64,000 bases of DNA, from assembly GCF_012103215.1 (NCBI RefSeq), contig NZ_JAAVNE010000006.1, positions 62,001 through 126,000 of the forward strand, read 5' to 3'. The position numbers were made by a program, and so were the translations under genes. This stretch comes from Falsiroseomonas selenitidurans. GTDB taxonomy: Bacteria > Pseudomonadota > Alphaproteobacteria > Acetobacterales > Acetobacteraceae. Below the pieces are notes generated by a model, which saw nothing but the letters and a program-made list of their open reading frames with translations, did no database searches and was not told where the DNA came from. Shown here in pieces: positions 8,429 to 16,320 of this stretch; position 1 is the first letter of the stretch, and each line of letters starts with the position of its first letter.

Positions 8429-8458
8429 TGGACAGCGGACGCAAGCCGTTCCTACCAT
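8429..8458 (+). promoter_or_regulatory. Candidate promoter for the binding-protein gene
   Basis: TGGACA (8429-8434) and TACCAT (8453-8458), 18-bp spacing, matching the vegetative -35/-10 at 5/6 and 4/6 positions. It lies 38 bp before the ATG at 8497 in the divergent gap. Sequence match only. Confidence 0.4.
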
Positions 8459-8496
8459 CGGCGGAACAGGACGCTTCACCCCCGGGGGATACCGCC

Positions 8497-10089
8497 ATGA
8501 CCATGAGCTTCCGCAGCCTGATTCTCGCCGGCGCCGCCAGCATGGTTCTTGCCGGCACCGCCGGCGCACAGACCCTCAACCTCGGCGTCCGCGCCGGGCC
8601 GGAGGGGGTGGACCCGCACTACACCGCGACCGGCACCCATGCAGAGGCGCTGAAGCATGTCTTCGACACGCTGGTGACCTCCGGCGACAACCTCCAGCTG
8701 CTGCCCGGCATCGCGACGAGCTGGCGCCCGGTGGATGCCACCACCTGGGAGTTCAAGCTGCGCCAGGGCGTGACCTTCCATGACGGCACGCCGCTGACGG
8801 CGGAGGATGTGGTCGCCTCCATCCGCCGGATGCAGGTGCTGTCCGGCCCGAACCCGACGCGCATCTATGTCCGCAACGTGCAGGACATGCGCATCGTCGA
8901 TCCGCACACGCTGCACATCATCACCGCCGGCCCCGCGCCGACGCTGCCGAACGATTTCATCCGTGTCTTCATCACCAGCGCGCGGGCCACCGCCGGGCTG
9001 ACGCCGGAGACGGCGAACGAGGCCTTCAACGCCGGCCGCGCCGCCATCGGCACCGGCCCCTACCGCTTCGTCTCCTGGACCCCGCGCGAGCAATTCGTCG
9101 TGGAACGCAACGACGCCTATTGGGGCGGCCGCCAGCCCTGGGCGCGGCATGTGCGGCGGGAGATCCCGAACGACGCGCAGCGGGTGGCGCAGCTGCGCAC
9201 CGGCCAGGTGGACATGATCGTGCGCGTGCCGGCGGCCGATGTGGCGACGCTGGAACGCGACCGCGCGCTGCGCGTGGTGAAGGCGGAGACCGTCTATGTC
9301 TTCAACCTGCAGCTCGATTACCGGGAGAACACGCCGCAGGTGACGGCGAAGGACGGCTCCCGCCTGGCCGCCAACCCCTACCGCGACATCCGGGTGCGGG
9401 AGGCGATGGACCTCGCCATCGATCGCCGCGCCCTGGCCGAGATCGCCATGGAGGGCCTGGGCAGCCCGCAGGGCCAGATGGTGACGCCGGGCATCTTCGG
9501 CTTCAACCCGGCCATCCCGATCCCGACGCCGAACCTGCCGCGCGCCCGCGCGCTGTTGGCCGAGGCTGGCTATCCGAACGGCTTCCGCATGGTGCTGAAC
9601 TACACCAACAACCGCCTGCCCGGCGACAATGGCGTGGGCACGGCGCTGGCGCAGATGTTTGCCCGCATCGGCATCGAGGTTCAAGCGGCGGGCCAGCCGG
9701 CGGCGGTGATCTTCCCAGCGCGGGCCCGCGGCGAATTGTCCAACATCATGGCCGGCTGGGGCACGCTGACCGGCGAGGCGAACTACTATTATTCCGCCAA
9801 CGCCCACAGCAACAACCGCGAGCTGCGGCTCGGCGCCTTCAACTGGCACGGCTATTCCAACCCGGAGATGGACCGGCTGATCCAGGCGGCCGCCGTGGAG
9901 CTGGATGAGAAGAAGCGCGAGCAGCTGCTTCAGGAAGTCGGTGCGCTCTTCGCCCGCGACCGCGTCGGCATCCCGCTCACCGCCGTCGGCTCCGCCTGGG
10001 CGATGCGGCGGGACCGGGTGAACCTGGTGCGGGCGCGGACGGATGAGGACACGCTGGCGATGGACATCGTGCCGACGACGCCCCGATGA
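8497..10089 (+). CDS. ABC transporter substrate-binding protein, family 5 (peptide type)
   Basis: 530-residue periplasmic binding protein of the DppA/OppA class. A Sec signal peptide (ILAGAASMVLAGTAGA, cleavage after AGA) is followed by the mature domain with TWEFKLRQGVTFHDGTPLTAEDV, the SBP family 5 signature. Two ATGs (8497, 8503) are possible; the first is used. It faces the permease and ATPase genes divergently and is followed by three enzymes on its own strand, consistent with one uptake-and-degradation cassette. The ligand is unknown. Confidence 0.93.
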   Translation: MTMSFRSLILAGAASMVLAGTAGAQTLNLGVRAGPEGVDPHYTATGTHAEALKHVFDTLVTSGDNLQLLPGIATSWRPVDATTWEFKLRQGVTFHDGTPLTAEDVVASIRRMQVLSGPNPTRIYVRNVQDMRIVDPHTLHIITAGPAPTLPNDFIRVFITSARATAGLTPETANEAFNAGRAAIGTGPYRFVSWTPREQFVVERNDAYWGGRQPWARHVRREIPNDAQRVAQLRTGQVDMIVRVPAADVATLERDRALRVVKAETVYVFNLQLDYRENTPQVTAKDGSRLAANPYRDIRVREAMDLAIDRRALAEIAMEGLGSPQGQMVTPGIFGFNPAIPIPTPNLPRARALLAEAGYPNGFRMVLNYTNNRLPGDNGVGTALAQMFARIGIEVQAAGQPAAVIFPARARGELSNIMAGWGTLTGEANYYYSANAHSNNRELRLGAFNWHGYSNPEMDRLIQAAAVELDEKKREQLLQEVGALFARDRVGIPLTAVGSAWAMRRDRVNLVRARTDEDTLAMDIVPTTPR

Positions 10090-10101
10090 CCGGAGCGCCG
10101 C

Positions 10102-10842
10102 ATGGCGCGCAGGTCTGAAGTCGGTGCGCCGCTGATGAACATCGCCGAGCATAACTGGCAGGATATCGAGGCGCGGCTGCGCCTCGACGACCGTTGCGTG
10201 CTGCCGCTGGGTTCCACCGAACAGCATGCGCAATTGTCGCTGGCCACCGACGCGATCCTGGCGGAACGCGTGGCGCGGGAAGCGGCGGCGCCGCTCGGCG
10301 TGCCGGTGTTTCCGGTGATGCCTTTCGGCCTGGCACCCTATTTTTCCCAGTTCCCCGGCAGCATCTCCCTGCGCGTCGAGACGCTGCTGGCGGTGATGCG
10401 GGACCTGCTTACCAGCGTCACGCGCGTGGGCTTCCGGCGCGTGATGGTGGTGAACGGGCATGGCGGCAACGCCCCGGTTGCGGCGCTGCTGCAGGAGATG
10501 ATGGCGGAAACCCCCGGCCTGAGCCTGAAATTCCACAATTGGTACAACGCGCCCCGCACCTGGGAAGCGGCGATGGCGGCGGATGCTTCCGCCAGCCATG
10601 GCAATTGGTTCGAGAACTACCCCTGGACCCGCCTGCCCCATGCGCCCGCGCCGGAGGGTCGCAAGCCCATGCCGGACCTGGCGCGGATGAAGGCCAGCGG
10701 CCCGGCGGAGGTGCGAAAAATTCTGGGCGACGGCGCCTTCGGCGGCCCCTGGCAGATCGACGACGCAACCATGCAGGCCATCTGGGACACCGGCGTGGCC
10801 GAAACCCGCGAGGCCTTGGAGGGACCATGGCAGAGCCGATAG
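10102..10842 (+). CDS. Creatininase family amidohydrolase
   Basis: 246 residues of the creatininase/FAPy-deformylase fold, metal-dependent hydrolases of cyclic or formyl amides. PLGSTEQHAQLSLATD contains the metal-ligand Glu, His and Asp, and NGHGGN is intact. The usual HAGExET segment is replaced by SHGNWFENY, so the last ligand region departs from true creatininase and the substrate may differ. Start at 10102 follows GGAG; MNIAEH at 10135 is an alternative. It is 12 bp after the binding protein and overlaps the next gene, which suggests a role in breaking down the imported compound. Confidence 0.85.
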   Translation: MARRSEVGAPLMNIAEHNWQDIEARLRLDDRCVLPLGSTEQHAQLSLATDAILAERVAREAAAPLGVPVFPVMPFGLAPYFSQFPGSISLRVETLLAVMRDLLTSVTRVGFRRVMVVNGHGGNAPVAALLQEMMAETPGLSLKFHNWYNAPRTWEAAMAADASASHGNWFENYPWTRLPHAPAPEGRKPMPDLARMKASGPAEVRKILGDGAFGGPWQIDDATMQAIWDTGVAETREALEGPWQSR

Positions 10843-11837
10843 TCATCTGGGGGGCCGGCGCCATCGGCGGCACGCTCGGCGCCCATTGGGCCCGGGCGGG
10901 GCATGCGGTGCTGCTGGTCGATACCGTCGCCGCGCATGTCGAGGCCTGCCGCACCACCGGCCTGCGCATCACCGGCCCGGTCTCCGACTTCACGCAGGTG
11001 ATCCCGGCGGTCACGCCGGCGGAGCTGACCGGCACCTATGCCCGCATCGTCCTCGCCGTGAAGGCGCAGGCCACCGCGGCGGCGATCCCCATGCTGGCGC
11101 CGCACCTGGCCCCCGACGGCTTCGTCTTCTCCGCCCAGAACGGGCTGAACGAGATCGCCCTGTCGCGCGCCTTCGGCGCCGACCGTGTGATGGGCTGCTT
11201 CGTCAATTTCGGCGCCGACTGGCACGGCCCGGGCGAGATCCTGTTCGGCAACCGCAGCGCGCTCGTGATCGGCGAGCTGGACGGCGTGACGCGGCCGCGG
11301 ACGGAAGCGATGTTCGCGCTCTGCCGGGATTTCGAGCCGGATGCGATCCTCACCGACGACATCTGGTCCTACCTCTGGGGCAAGATGGCCTATGGCGCCA
11401 TGCTGTTCGCCACCGCGCTGAACAATGACAGCATGAGCGCCAACTTTGGCGATCCCGCGCGCCTGCCGGTCTGGCTGGCGCTGGGGCGGGAGGTGGTCGC
11501 CACCGCGCTGGCGCATGGGGTGACGCCGCGCGGCTTCGGCGATTTTCATCCGATGGCCTTCGCCCCGGGCGTGCCGGACGCGGAAGGCAAGGCCGTTGTC
11601 GACTGGCTGCGGGACTTCAACGCCATCGGCGCCAAGACCCATTCCGGCATCTGGCGCGACCTCGCCGTGCGCCGCCGCAAGACGGAAGCGGAGGCGCAGA
11701 TCGGCCTGGTGCCCGGGCTGGCGGCGGAGAAGGGCATCCCCGTGCCGGTCACCACCCGGGTCTGCGCCCTGATCGCGGAGATCGAGGCCGGCAGCCGAGC
11801 GCAATCGGCGGAGACCTTCATGGCGATCGGCGCATGA
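10827..11837 (+). CDS. 2-dehydropantoate 2-reductase family (ApbA/PanE-like)
   Basis: 336-residue NADPH-type ketoacid reductase: N-terminal GAGAIGG Rossmann motif, the VKAQATAAAI segment with the family Lys, NGLNE, and the C-terminal helical domain. Start at 10827 has GGAGGGACC upstream and overlaps the creatininase-family gene by 16 bp. The placement between an amidohydrolase and an M20 peptidase suggests a catabolic paralogue reducing another 2-keto acid rather than pantothenate synthesis. Confidence 0.86.
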   Translation: MAEPIVIWGAGAIGGTLGAHWARAGHAVLLVDTVAAHVEACRTTGLRITGPVSDFTQVIPAVTPAELTGTYARIVLAVKAQATAAAIPMLAPHLAPDGFVFSAQNGLNEIALSRAFGADRVMGCFVNFGADWHGPGEILFGNRSALVIGELDGVTRPRTEAMFALCRDFEPDAILTDDIWSYLWGKMAYGAMLFATALNNDSMSANFGDPARLPVWLALGREVVATALAHGVTPRGFGDFHPMAFAPGVPDAEGKAVVDWLRDFNAIGAKTHSGIWRDLAVRRRKTEAEAQIGLVPGLAAEKGIPVPVTTRVCALIAEIEAGSRAQSAETFMAIGA

Positions 11838-13228
11838 GCGACCCGGTCCTGGCGCATCTTCTGGCCGATCGCACGGCCTTCGTCGCGCGGCTGGCGGCGC
11901 TGGTCGCCTGCCCCTCCGTCTCCACCGACCCCGCCTATGCCCCCGGCATGGCGGAGGCGCGGGGCTGGTGGTGCGCCCGCCTCGCCGCGCTCGGGTTCCG
12001 CGGGGTGCGGGAAGTGGCAGCGGGCGGCCACCCGGCCGTCACCGCCCATTGGCACGGCGCGGGCTCAGCGGCGCCGACGCTGCTGGTCTATGGCCATTAC
12101 GACGTGCAGCCGGCGGACCCGGTGGCGGCCTGGACCTCCCCGCCCTTCGCCCTCACCCCGCGCCATGGCCGCCTGCACGGCCGCGGCGTGTCCGACGACA
12201 AGGGCCCTTCCCTGCTGGCGATCGAGACGCTGGGCGCCTTCCTGGCGGTGGAAGGCCGCCTGCCCTGCAACGTGACCATCCTGCTGGAGGGGGAGGAGGA
12301 GGTCGGCTCCGCCACGCTGGGCAGGATCCTGGAGGCCAACCGGGCGCTGTTCGCCGCCGATGCCGTGCTCTCCGCCGATGGCGCGCGCTGGCGGGCCGAC
12401 CTGCCGACGATGACCATTGCGACGCGCGGCGTGGCGGCGCTGGAGCTTTCGGTGCGCAGCGCGGGGAAGGATCTGCATTCCGGCCGCTATGGCGGCGTGG
12501 TGGCGAATGCGGCGCAGGCCCTGGCGCAGCTCCTGGCCTCGCTGCGGGATTCGAGCGGCGAGATCGCCGTGGCCGGCTTCGCCGATGGCGCAGCCCTGCC
12601 CGATGCGGCGACGCGCGCGGACCTGGCCCGGATTCCGTTCGATGTGGCGGCGCATGACGCCGCCATCGGCGCGCCGCCCAGCGGCCTGACCACGGCGCAA
12701 TTCCTGGAACGGCTCTGGCTGCGGCCGACGCTGGAGGTGAACGGGCTGTGGGGCGGCTATACCGGCCCCGGCGGCAAGACCGTCATCCCGAACCTGGCGC
12801 AGGCGAAGCTGTCCATGCGCCTGGTCCCCGGCCAGGACCCGGCCCGCGTGGTCGCCGCCGTCGCCGCGCATCTGCGCCGGCACTGCCCGCCCGGCGTGGC
12901 GCTGGAGATCACCACGCATCGCGATGGCAGCCGCGCGACGGAGGTGCCAGGCCGCCACCCGCTGCTGCTGGCGGCGGAAGCGGCGCTGGAAGCCACCACC
13001 GGCCGCGCGCCGCTGCGCGTCCGCATGGGGGCGACGCTGCCGCTGTCCGATATCGTGCAGCGCGTGCTCGGGCTGCACACCGTCATGTTCTCCTTCGCCA
13101 CGGCGGATGAGGATTTCCACGCGCCGGACGAGAACTGGCGCGAATCCGCGATCCCGGAGGGGTTCGCGGCCTGGGTGGCGCTGCTGCGGCGCGTTGGCGG
13201 GCCCAGGCGCGCGGATTTCGCCGGCTGA
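11834..13228 (+). CDS. M20 family dipeptidase/amidohydrolase
   Basis: 464-residue zinc peptidase. Metal and catalytic motifs are GHYDVQP, RGVSDDKGP and LLEGEEEVGS; the bacterial dimerisation domain includes DLHSGRYGG and NGLWGGYTGPG. Starts with ATGA overlap on the reductase. It is paralogous to the gene at 42289. Being last in the cassette, it probably hydrolyses a peptide or N-acyl amino acid delivered by the transporter. Its stop abuts the stop of the convergent gene (TGATCA). Confidence 0.92.
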   Translation: MSDPVLAHLLADRTAFVARLAALVACPSVSTDPAYAPGMAEARGWWCARLAALGFRGVREVAAGGHPAVTAHWHGAGSAAPTLLVYGHYDVQPADPVAAWTSPPFALTPRHGRLHGRGVSDDKGPSLLAIETLGAFLAVEGRLPCNVTILLEGEEEVGSATLGRILEANRALFAADAVLSADGARWRADLPTMTIATRGVAALELSVRSAGKDLHSGRYGGVVANAAQALAQLLASLRDSSGEIAVAGFADGAALPDAATRADLARIPFDVAAHDAAIGAPPSGLTTAQFLERLWLRPTLEVNGLWGGYTGPGGKTVIPNLAQAKLSMRLVPGQDPARVVAAVAAHLRRHCPPGVALEITTHRDGSRATEVPGRHPLLLAAEAALEATTGRAPLRVRMGATLPLSDIVQRVLGLHTVMFSFATADEDFHAPDENWRESAIPEGFAAWVALLRRVGGPRRADFAG

Positions 13229-13804
13229 TCAGGCGGCCTCGGCACCCAGCCGGCGCAGCCGCTCCAGCCATCCCGCGCGCTTCGCCGCATCGGCGCCCGC
13301 CACATTGCCGAGCAGCGTCCAGCGCACCGGCTTCAGCCCGACGAAGCGCAGCAGGTTGCGCTCCAGGCTGCGCAGGCTGTGGGCGCGGAAGAACAGGCGG
13401 TAGAGCAGCGCAGGCATCCCCATCGTCACCACCACCCGGGCGGAGCGCCCACGCAGCAGCCCGGCATCCAGCCCGCGGGCGCCGCGAGGAATGGCGAAGC
13501 CCGGCCGCATCACCTGCTCGAACAACGCCTTCAGCGCCGCCGGGATGTCCCCGAGCCAGAGCGGGTAGAGGATGACGACATGCTGCGCCGCGGTGAAGGC
13601 GGCCTGCACCGCGGCCACCGCCGCGGCGGGCTCTGCCTCCCAGGCCGCGGCGCTGCGCAGCGGCGGCAGGTCGAGCCGTGCCACATCCAGCCGCGCCACC
13701 TCATGCCCGGCCGCGGTGGCGCCGGCCGCATAGGCATCGGCCAGGGCATGGACCAGCCGCGCCGGGTCGGGGTCCGGATGGCCGTCAAGGATCAGGATGC
13801 GCAT
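13229..13804 (-). CDS. NAD(P)H dehydrogenase (quinone)-like flavodoxin-fold protein
   Basis: 191-residue flavodoxin-like oxidoreductase of the KefF/MdaB/NQO1 group. It opens with LILDGHPDPDPARLVHAL (FMN/FAD phosphate loop) and contains HVVILYPLWLGDIPAALKALFEQV, the central family motif. The C-terminal 40 residues (LRFVGLKPVRWTLLGNV) are also typical. It follows gntK by 52 bp on the same strand. Electron acceptor unknown. Confidence 0.85.
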   Translation of the reverse strand: MRILILDGHPDPDPARLVHALADAYAAGATAAGHEVARLDVARLDLPPLRSAAAWEAEPAAAVAAVQAAFTAAQHVVILYPLWLGDIPAALKALFEQVMRPGFAIPRGARGLDAGLLRGRSARVVVTMGMPALLYRLFFRAHSLRSLERNLLRFVGLKPVRWTLLGNVAGADAAKRAGWLERLRRLGAEAA

Positions 13805-13856
13805 GGCGCGCCCTCCGCCGGGAAGCGCGCAGCCTCGGGCGGCCCTGGGGCCGCCG

Positions 13857-14351
13857 TCAAATACCCAATGTGGCAATCGCCCCCGCCGCCAGCGCCTGCG
13901 GGCTGGCCGCGACGTCGAGCACGATGGCGCCTTCCTCCGGCGCCGGCGGTTCCAGCGTGGCGAACTGGCTGGCCACCAGGCTGGCCGGCATGAAATGCCC
14001 CTGCCGGGCGGCCTGCCGCGCCGCCACCAGCGCCTGGTCGCCCTGCAGGAACACCAGCCGCAGGTCCGGCGCCGCCGCGCGCAGCCGGTCCCGGTAGGCA
14101 CGCTTCAAGGCAGAGCAGGTGACGACGCAGCCGATGCCGCGATGCGCGGCCAGATGCGCGCCGATGGCATCCAGCCAGGGCGCGCGGTCGGCATCGTCCA
14201 GCGGCTCGCCCCGGCTCATCTTCGCGACATTGGCCGGCGGGTGGAAGGCATCGGCATCGTCGAAGCGCAGGCCGAGTCCCTCCGCGATCAGCGGCCCGAC
14301 GGTGGATTTGCCGGCCCCCGAGACGCCCATCAGCAGGACCAGGTGGCTCAT
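13857..14351 (-). CDS. gntK: Gluconokinase
   Basis: 164 residues, the normal length of thermoresistant-type gluconokinase, which phosphorylates D-gluconate to 6-phosphogluconate. P-loop GVSGAGKST at residues 9-17, substrate segment DADAFHPPANVAKMSRG, CSALKRAYRD, and the end FATLEPP are classic. It overlaps gnd by 4 bp, coupling gluconate phosphorylation with oxidation of its product. Confidence 0.95.
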   Translation of the reverse strand: MSHLVLLMGVSGAGKSTVGPLIAEGLGLRFDDADAFHPPANVAKMSRGEPLDDADRAPWLDAIGAHLAAHRGIGCVVTCSALKRAYRDRLRAAAPDLRLVFLQGDQALVAARQAARQGHFMPASLVASQFATLEPPAPEEGAIVLDVAASPQALAAGAIATLGI

Positions 14352-15325
14352 TTCGGCTCCAGATGCCCGCCGAAGGCGTTGCGCATGGCGGACAGCGAGC
14401 GATCCGCGAAGGGGGAGTCCTGCCGCGAGCGGAAGCGGGAATAGAGCGCGGCGGAGAGCACGGGCGCCGGCACCGCCGCCTCGATCGCCGCCTGCACCGC
14501 CCAGCGCCCCTCCCCGCTGTCGCCGACCCGGCCGGAATAGCCGGAAAGCTCCCCATCCGCCGCCAGCGCCTGCGCAGTGAGGTCGAGCAGCCAGGAGGCG
14601 ACGACGGAGCCGCGGCGCCAGGCCTCCGTGATGTCCGGCACATCAAGGTCGAGGCGCAATTCCGGCGCCACCGCCTCGCTGCCCTGCTGGCGCAGCAGCT
14701 CCAGCCCCTCCGCCATCGCCTGCATCATCCCGTATTCCACGGCGTTGTGGACCATTTTCGTGAAATGTCCGGCGCCATTGGCCCCGCAATGGATGTAGCC
14801 CTGCGGCGGGCGCGGGTCGGCTTCCGCGCTGCGGCCGGGGGTTGGGGCGGCGGCGGCCTCGCCCGGGGCCAGCGCCTTGAACACCGAATCCAGCCGCGCC
14901 ACCGGCTCCGCCGGCCCGCCGATCATCAGGCAATAGCCGCGCGCCAGCCCCCAGACGCCGCCGGAGGTGCCGATATCCAGCATGTCGATGCCGACCTCGC
15001 GCAGCGCCGCCGCCCGGCGGATGGCGTCCTTCCACATCCCGTTGCCGCCATCGATGGCGACGTCGCCCGGCGCCAGAAGCTGGCTGAGCTGGCCGATCGC
15101 CTCCTCCGTCGCCTCGCCCGCCGGCAGCATCACCCAGACGGCGCGGGGCTCGGCCAGCTGGGCGACCAGGTCTTCCAGGTCCTTGGCCGGCGTGGCGCCT
15201 TCCGCCGCCAGGGCCTGTACCACCGCGGGGTCCCGGTCCCAGACGACGCAGCCGATGCCGGCCTGCATCAGCCGCCGCACCAGGTTGCCGCCCATGCGGC
15301 CAAGCCCGACCATGCCGAGTTGCAT
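14348..15325 (-). CDS. gnd: 6-phosphogluconate dehydrogenase, short decarboxylating form
   Basis: 325 residues, matching the short (GndA/YqeC-type, often NAD-linked) class rather than the 470-residue enzyme. GLGRMGGN is the dinucleotide motif; DGGNGMWKD, GTSGGVWG and the catalytic HFTKMVHNAVEYGMMQ helix are present. It converts 6-phosphogluconate to ribulose 5-phosphate and CO2. Translationally coupled to gntK. The ATG at 15325 begins directly with the Rossmann strand (MQLGMVGLG), as in the family. Confidence 0.94.
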   Translation of the reverse strand: MQLGMVGLGRMGGNLVRRLMQAGIGCVVWDRDPAVVQALAAEGATPAKDLEDLVAQLAEPRAVWVMLPAGEATEEAIGQLSQLLAPGDVAIDGGNGMWKDAIRRAAALREVGIDMLDIGTSGGVWGLARGYCLMIGGPAEPVARLDSVFKALAPGEAAAAPTPGRSAEADPRPPQGYIHCGANGAGHFTKMVHNAVEYGMMQAMAEGLELLRQQGSEAVAPELRLDLDVPDITEAWRRGSVVASWLLDLTAQALAADGELSGYSGRVGDSGEGRWAVQAAIEAAVPAPVLSAALYSRFRSRQDSPFADRSLSAMRNAFGGHLEPK

Positions 15326-15374
15326 TGCCCCAATCCCCTCCCCCGATCCCGGCCAGGATGCGGGGCGGGCGCGG

Positions 15375-16265
15375 TCAGGACAAGCCGGCGGCGGCCTCGG
15401 CGGATTTCGGCTTCACCGGGATCTTCAGGTAGCGCACGCCATTGGCCTCCGCCGCCGGGAAGCGGCCGGCGCGGATGTTCACCTGGATGGAGGGCAGCAG
15501 CAGCGCCGGCGCGGCCAGTTGCGCGTCGCGGGCGGTGCGGAAGGCGACGAAATCCTCCTCCCCCTGGCCGTCCTTCACATGCGGGTTGTGGGCGCGCTGC
15601 TCGGCGACGGTGGATTGCCAGGCGAAGCGATCCCGCCCCGGCGCCTTGTAGTCGTGGCACATCCACAGGCGCGTGGCCGGCGGCAGGTCCAGCAGGCGCC
15701 GGATGGAACGGTACAGGGTGCGCGCATCGCCGCCGGGGAAATCCGCGCGCGCCGTGCCGTAGTCGTGCATGAACAGCGTGTCGCCGACGAAGACATCGTC
15801 CGCAATCCTGTAGGCGGCGCAGGCCGGCGTGTGGCCGGGCACGTGCAGCACCTCCACCGCCAGCGTGCCGAGGCGGAAGCGTTCCCCATCCTCGAACAGG
15901 TGGTCGAAGTCGCCGCCCTCGGGGGCCATGTCGTCCAGCCCGAAGACCGGGCGGAAGATGGTCTGCACCCGCTTCACCCCGGCACCGATACCGATCCGCG
16001 CGCCGCTGTGCTGCTTGATCCAGGGCGCGGCGGTCAGGTGGTCGGCATGCACATGGGTTTCCAGTACCCAGTCCAGCGTCACCCCCTCCGCCTTCGCCGC
16101 GTCCAGCAGCGCCTGGGCGGAGGCGGTATCGGCGTCCCCGCTGCGGTTGTCCCAATCCAGCACCGGGTCCACCACGGCGCCGCGCTTCGTGGCGGGGTCC
16201 CAGACCAGGTAGGAAACGGTGTTGGTCGGCTCGTCAAAAAAGGCGCGGATGGTGGCGCTGGCCAT
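15375..16265 (-). CDS. MBL-fold metallo-hydrolase, persulfide dioxygenase/glyoxalase II-like
   Basis: 296-residue metallo-beta-lactamase-fold protein. The metal motif HVHADH, the later HVPGHTP and GDTLF, and the C-terminal HDY agree with the Blh/ETHE1-like group that oxidises persulfides, though glyoxalase II-type hydrolysis cannot be excluded. Start at 16265 follows GGGGGAG at good spacing. It sits between xdhB and gnd on the same strand without sulfide-related neighbours. Confidence 0.85.
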   Translation of the reverse strand: MASATIRAFFDEPTNTVSYLVWDPATKRGAVVDPVLDWDNRSGDADTASAQALLDAAKAEGVTLDWVLETHVHADHLTAAPWIKQHSGARIGIGAGVKRVQTIFRPVFGLDDMAPEGGDFDHLFEDGERFRLGTLAVEVLHVPGHTPACAAYRIADDVFVGDTLFMHDYGTARADFPGGDARTLYRSIRRLLDLPPATRLWMCHDYKAPGRDRFAWQSTVAEQRAHNPHVKDGQGEEDFVAFRTARDAQLAAPALLLPSIQVNIRAGRFPAAEANGVRYLKIPVKPKSAEAAAGLS

Positions 16266-16320
16266 GATCGTCTCCCCCGGCTTTGCGCCATGATAGGGGA
16301 AGATCCGGCTGTGGATCACC

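Noticed and set aside
8403-8430. Leaderless promoter for the dppB-like gene (TTGCGT-N16-GATACT, minus strand)
   Set aside because: The start site would fall almost on the start codon, and the hexamers match poorly; not strong enough to list.
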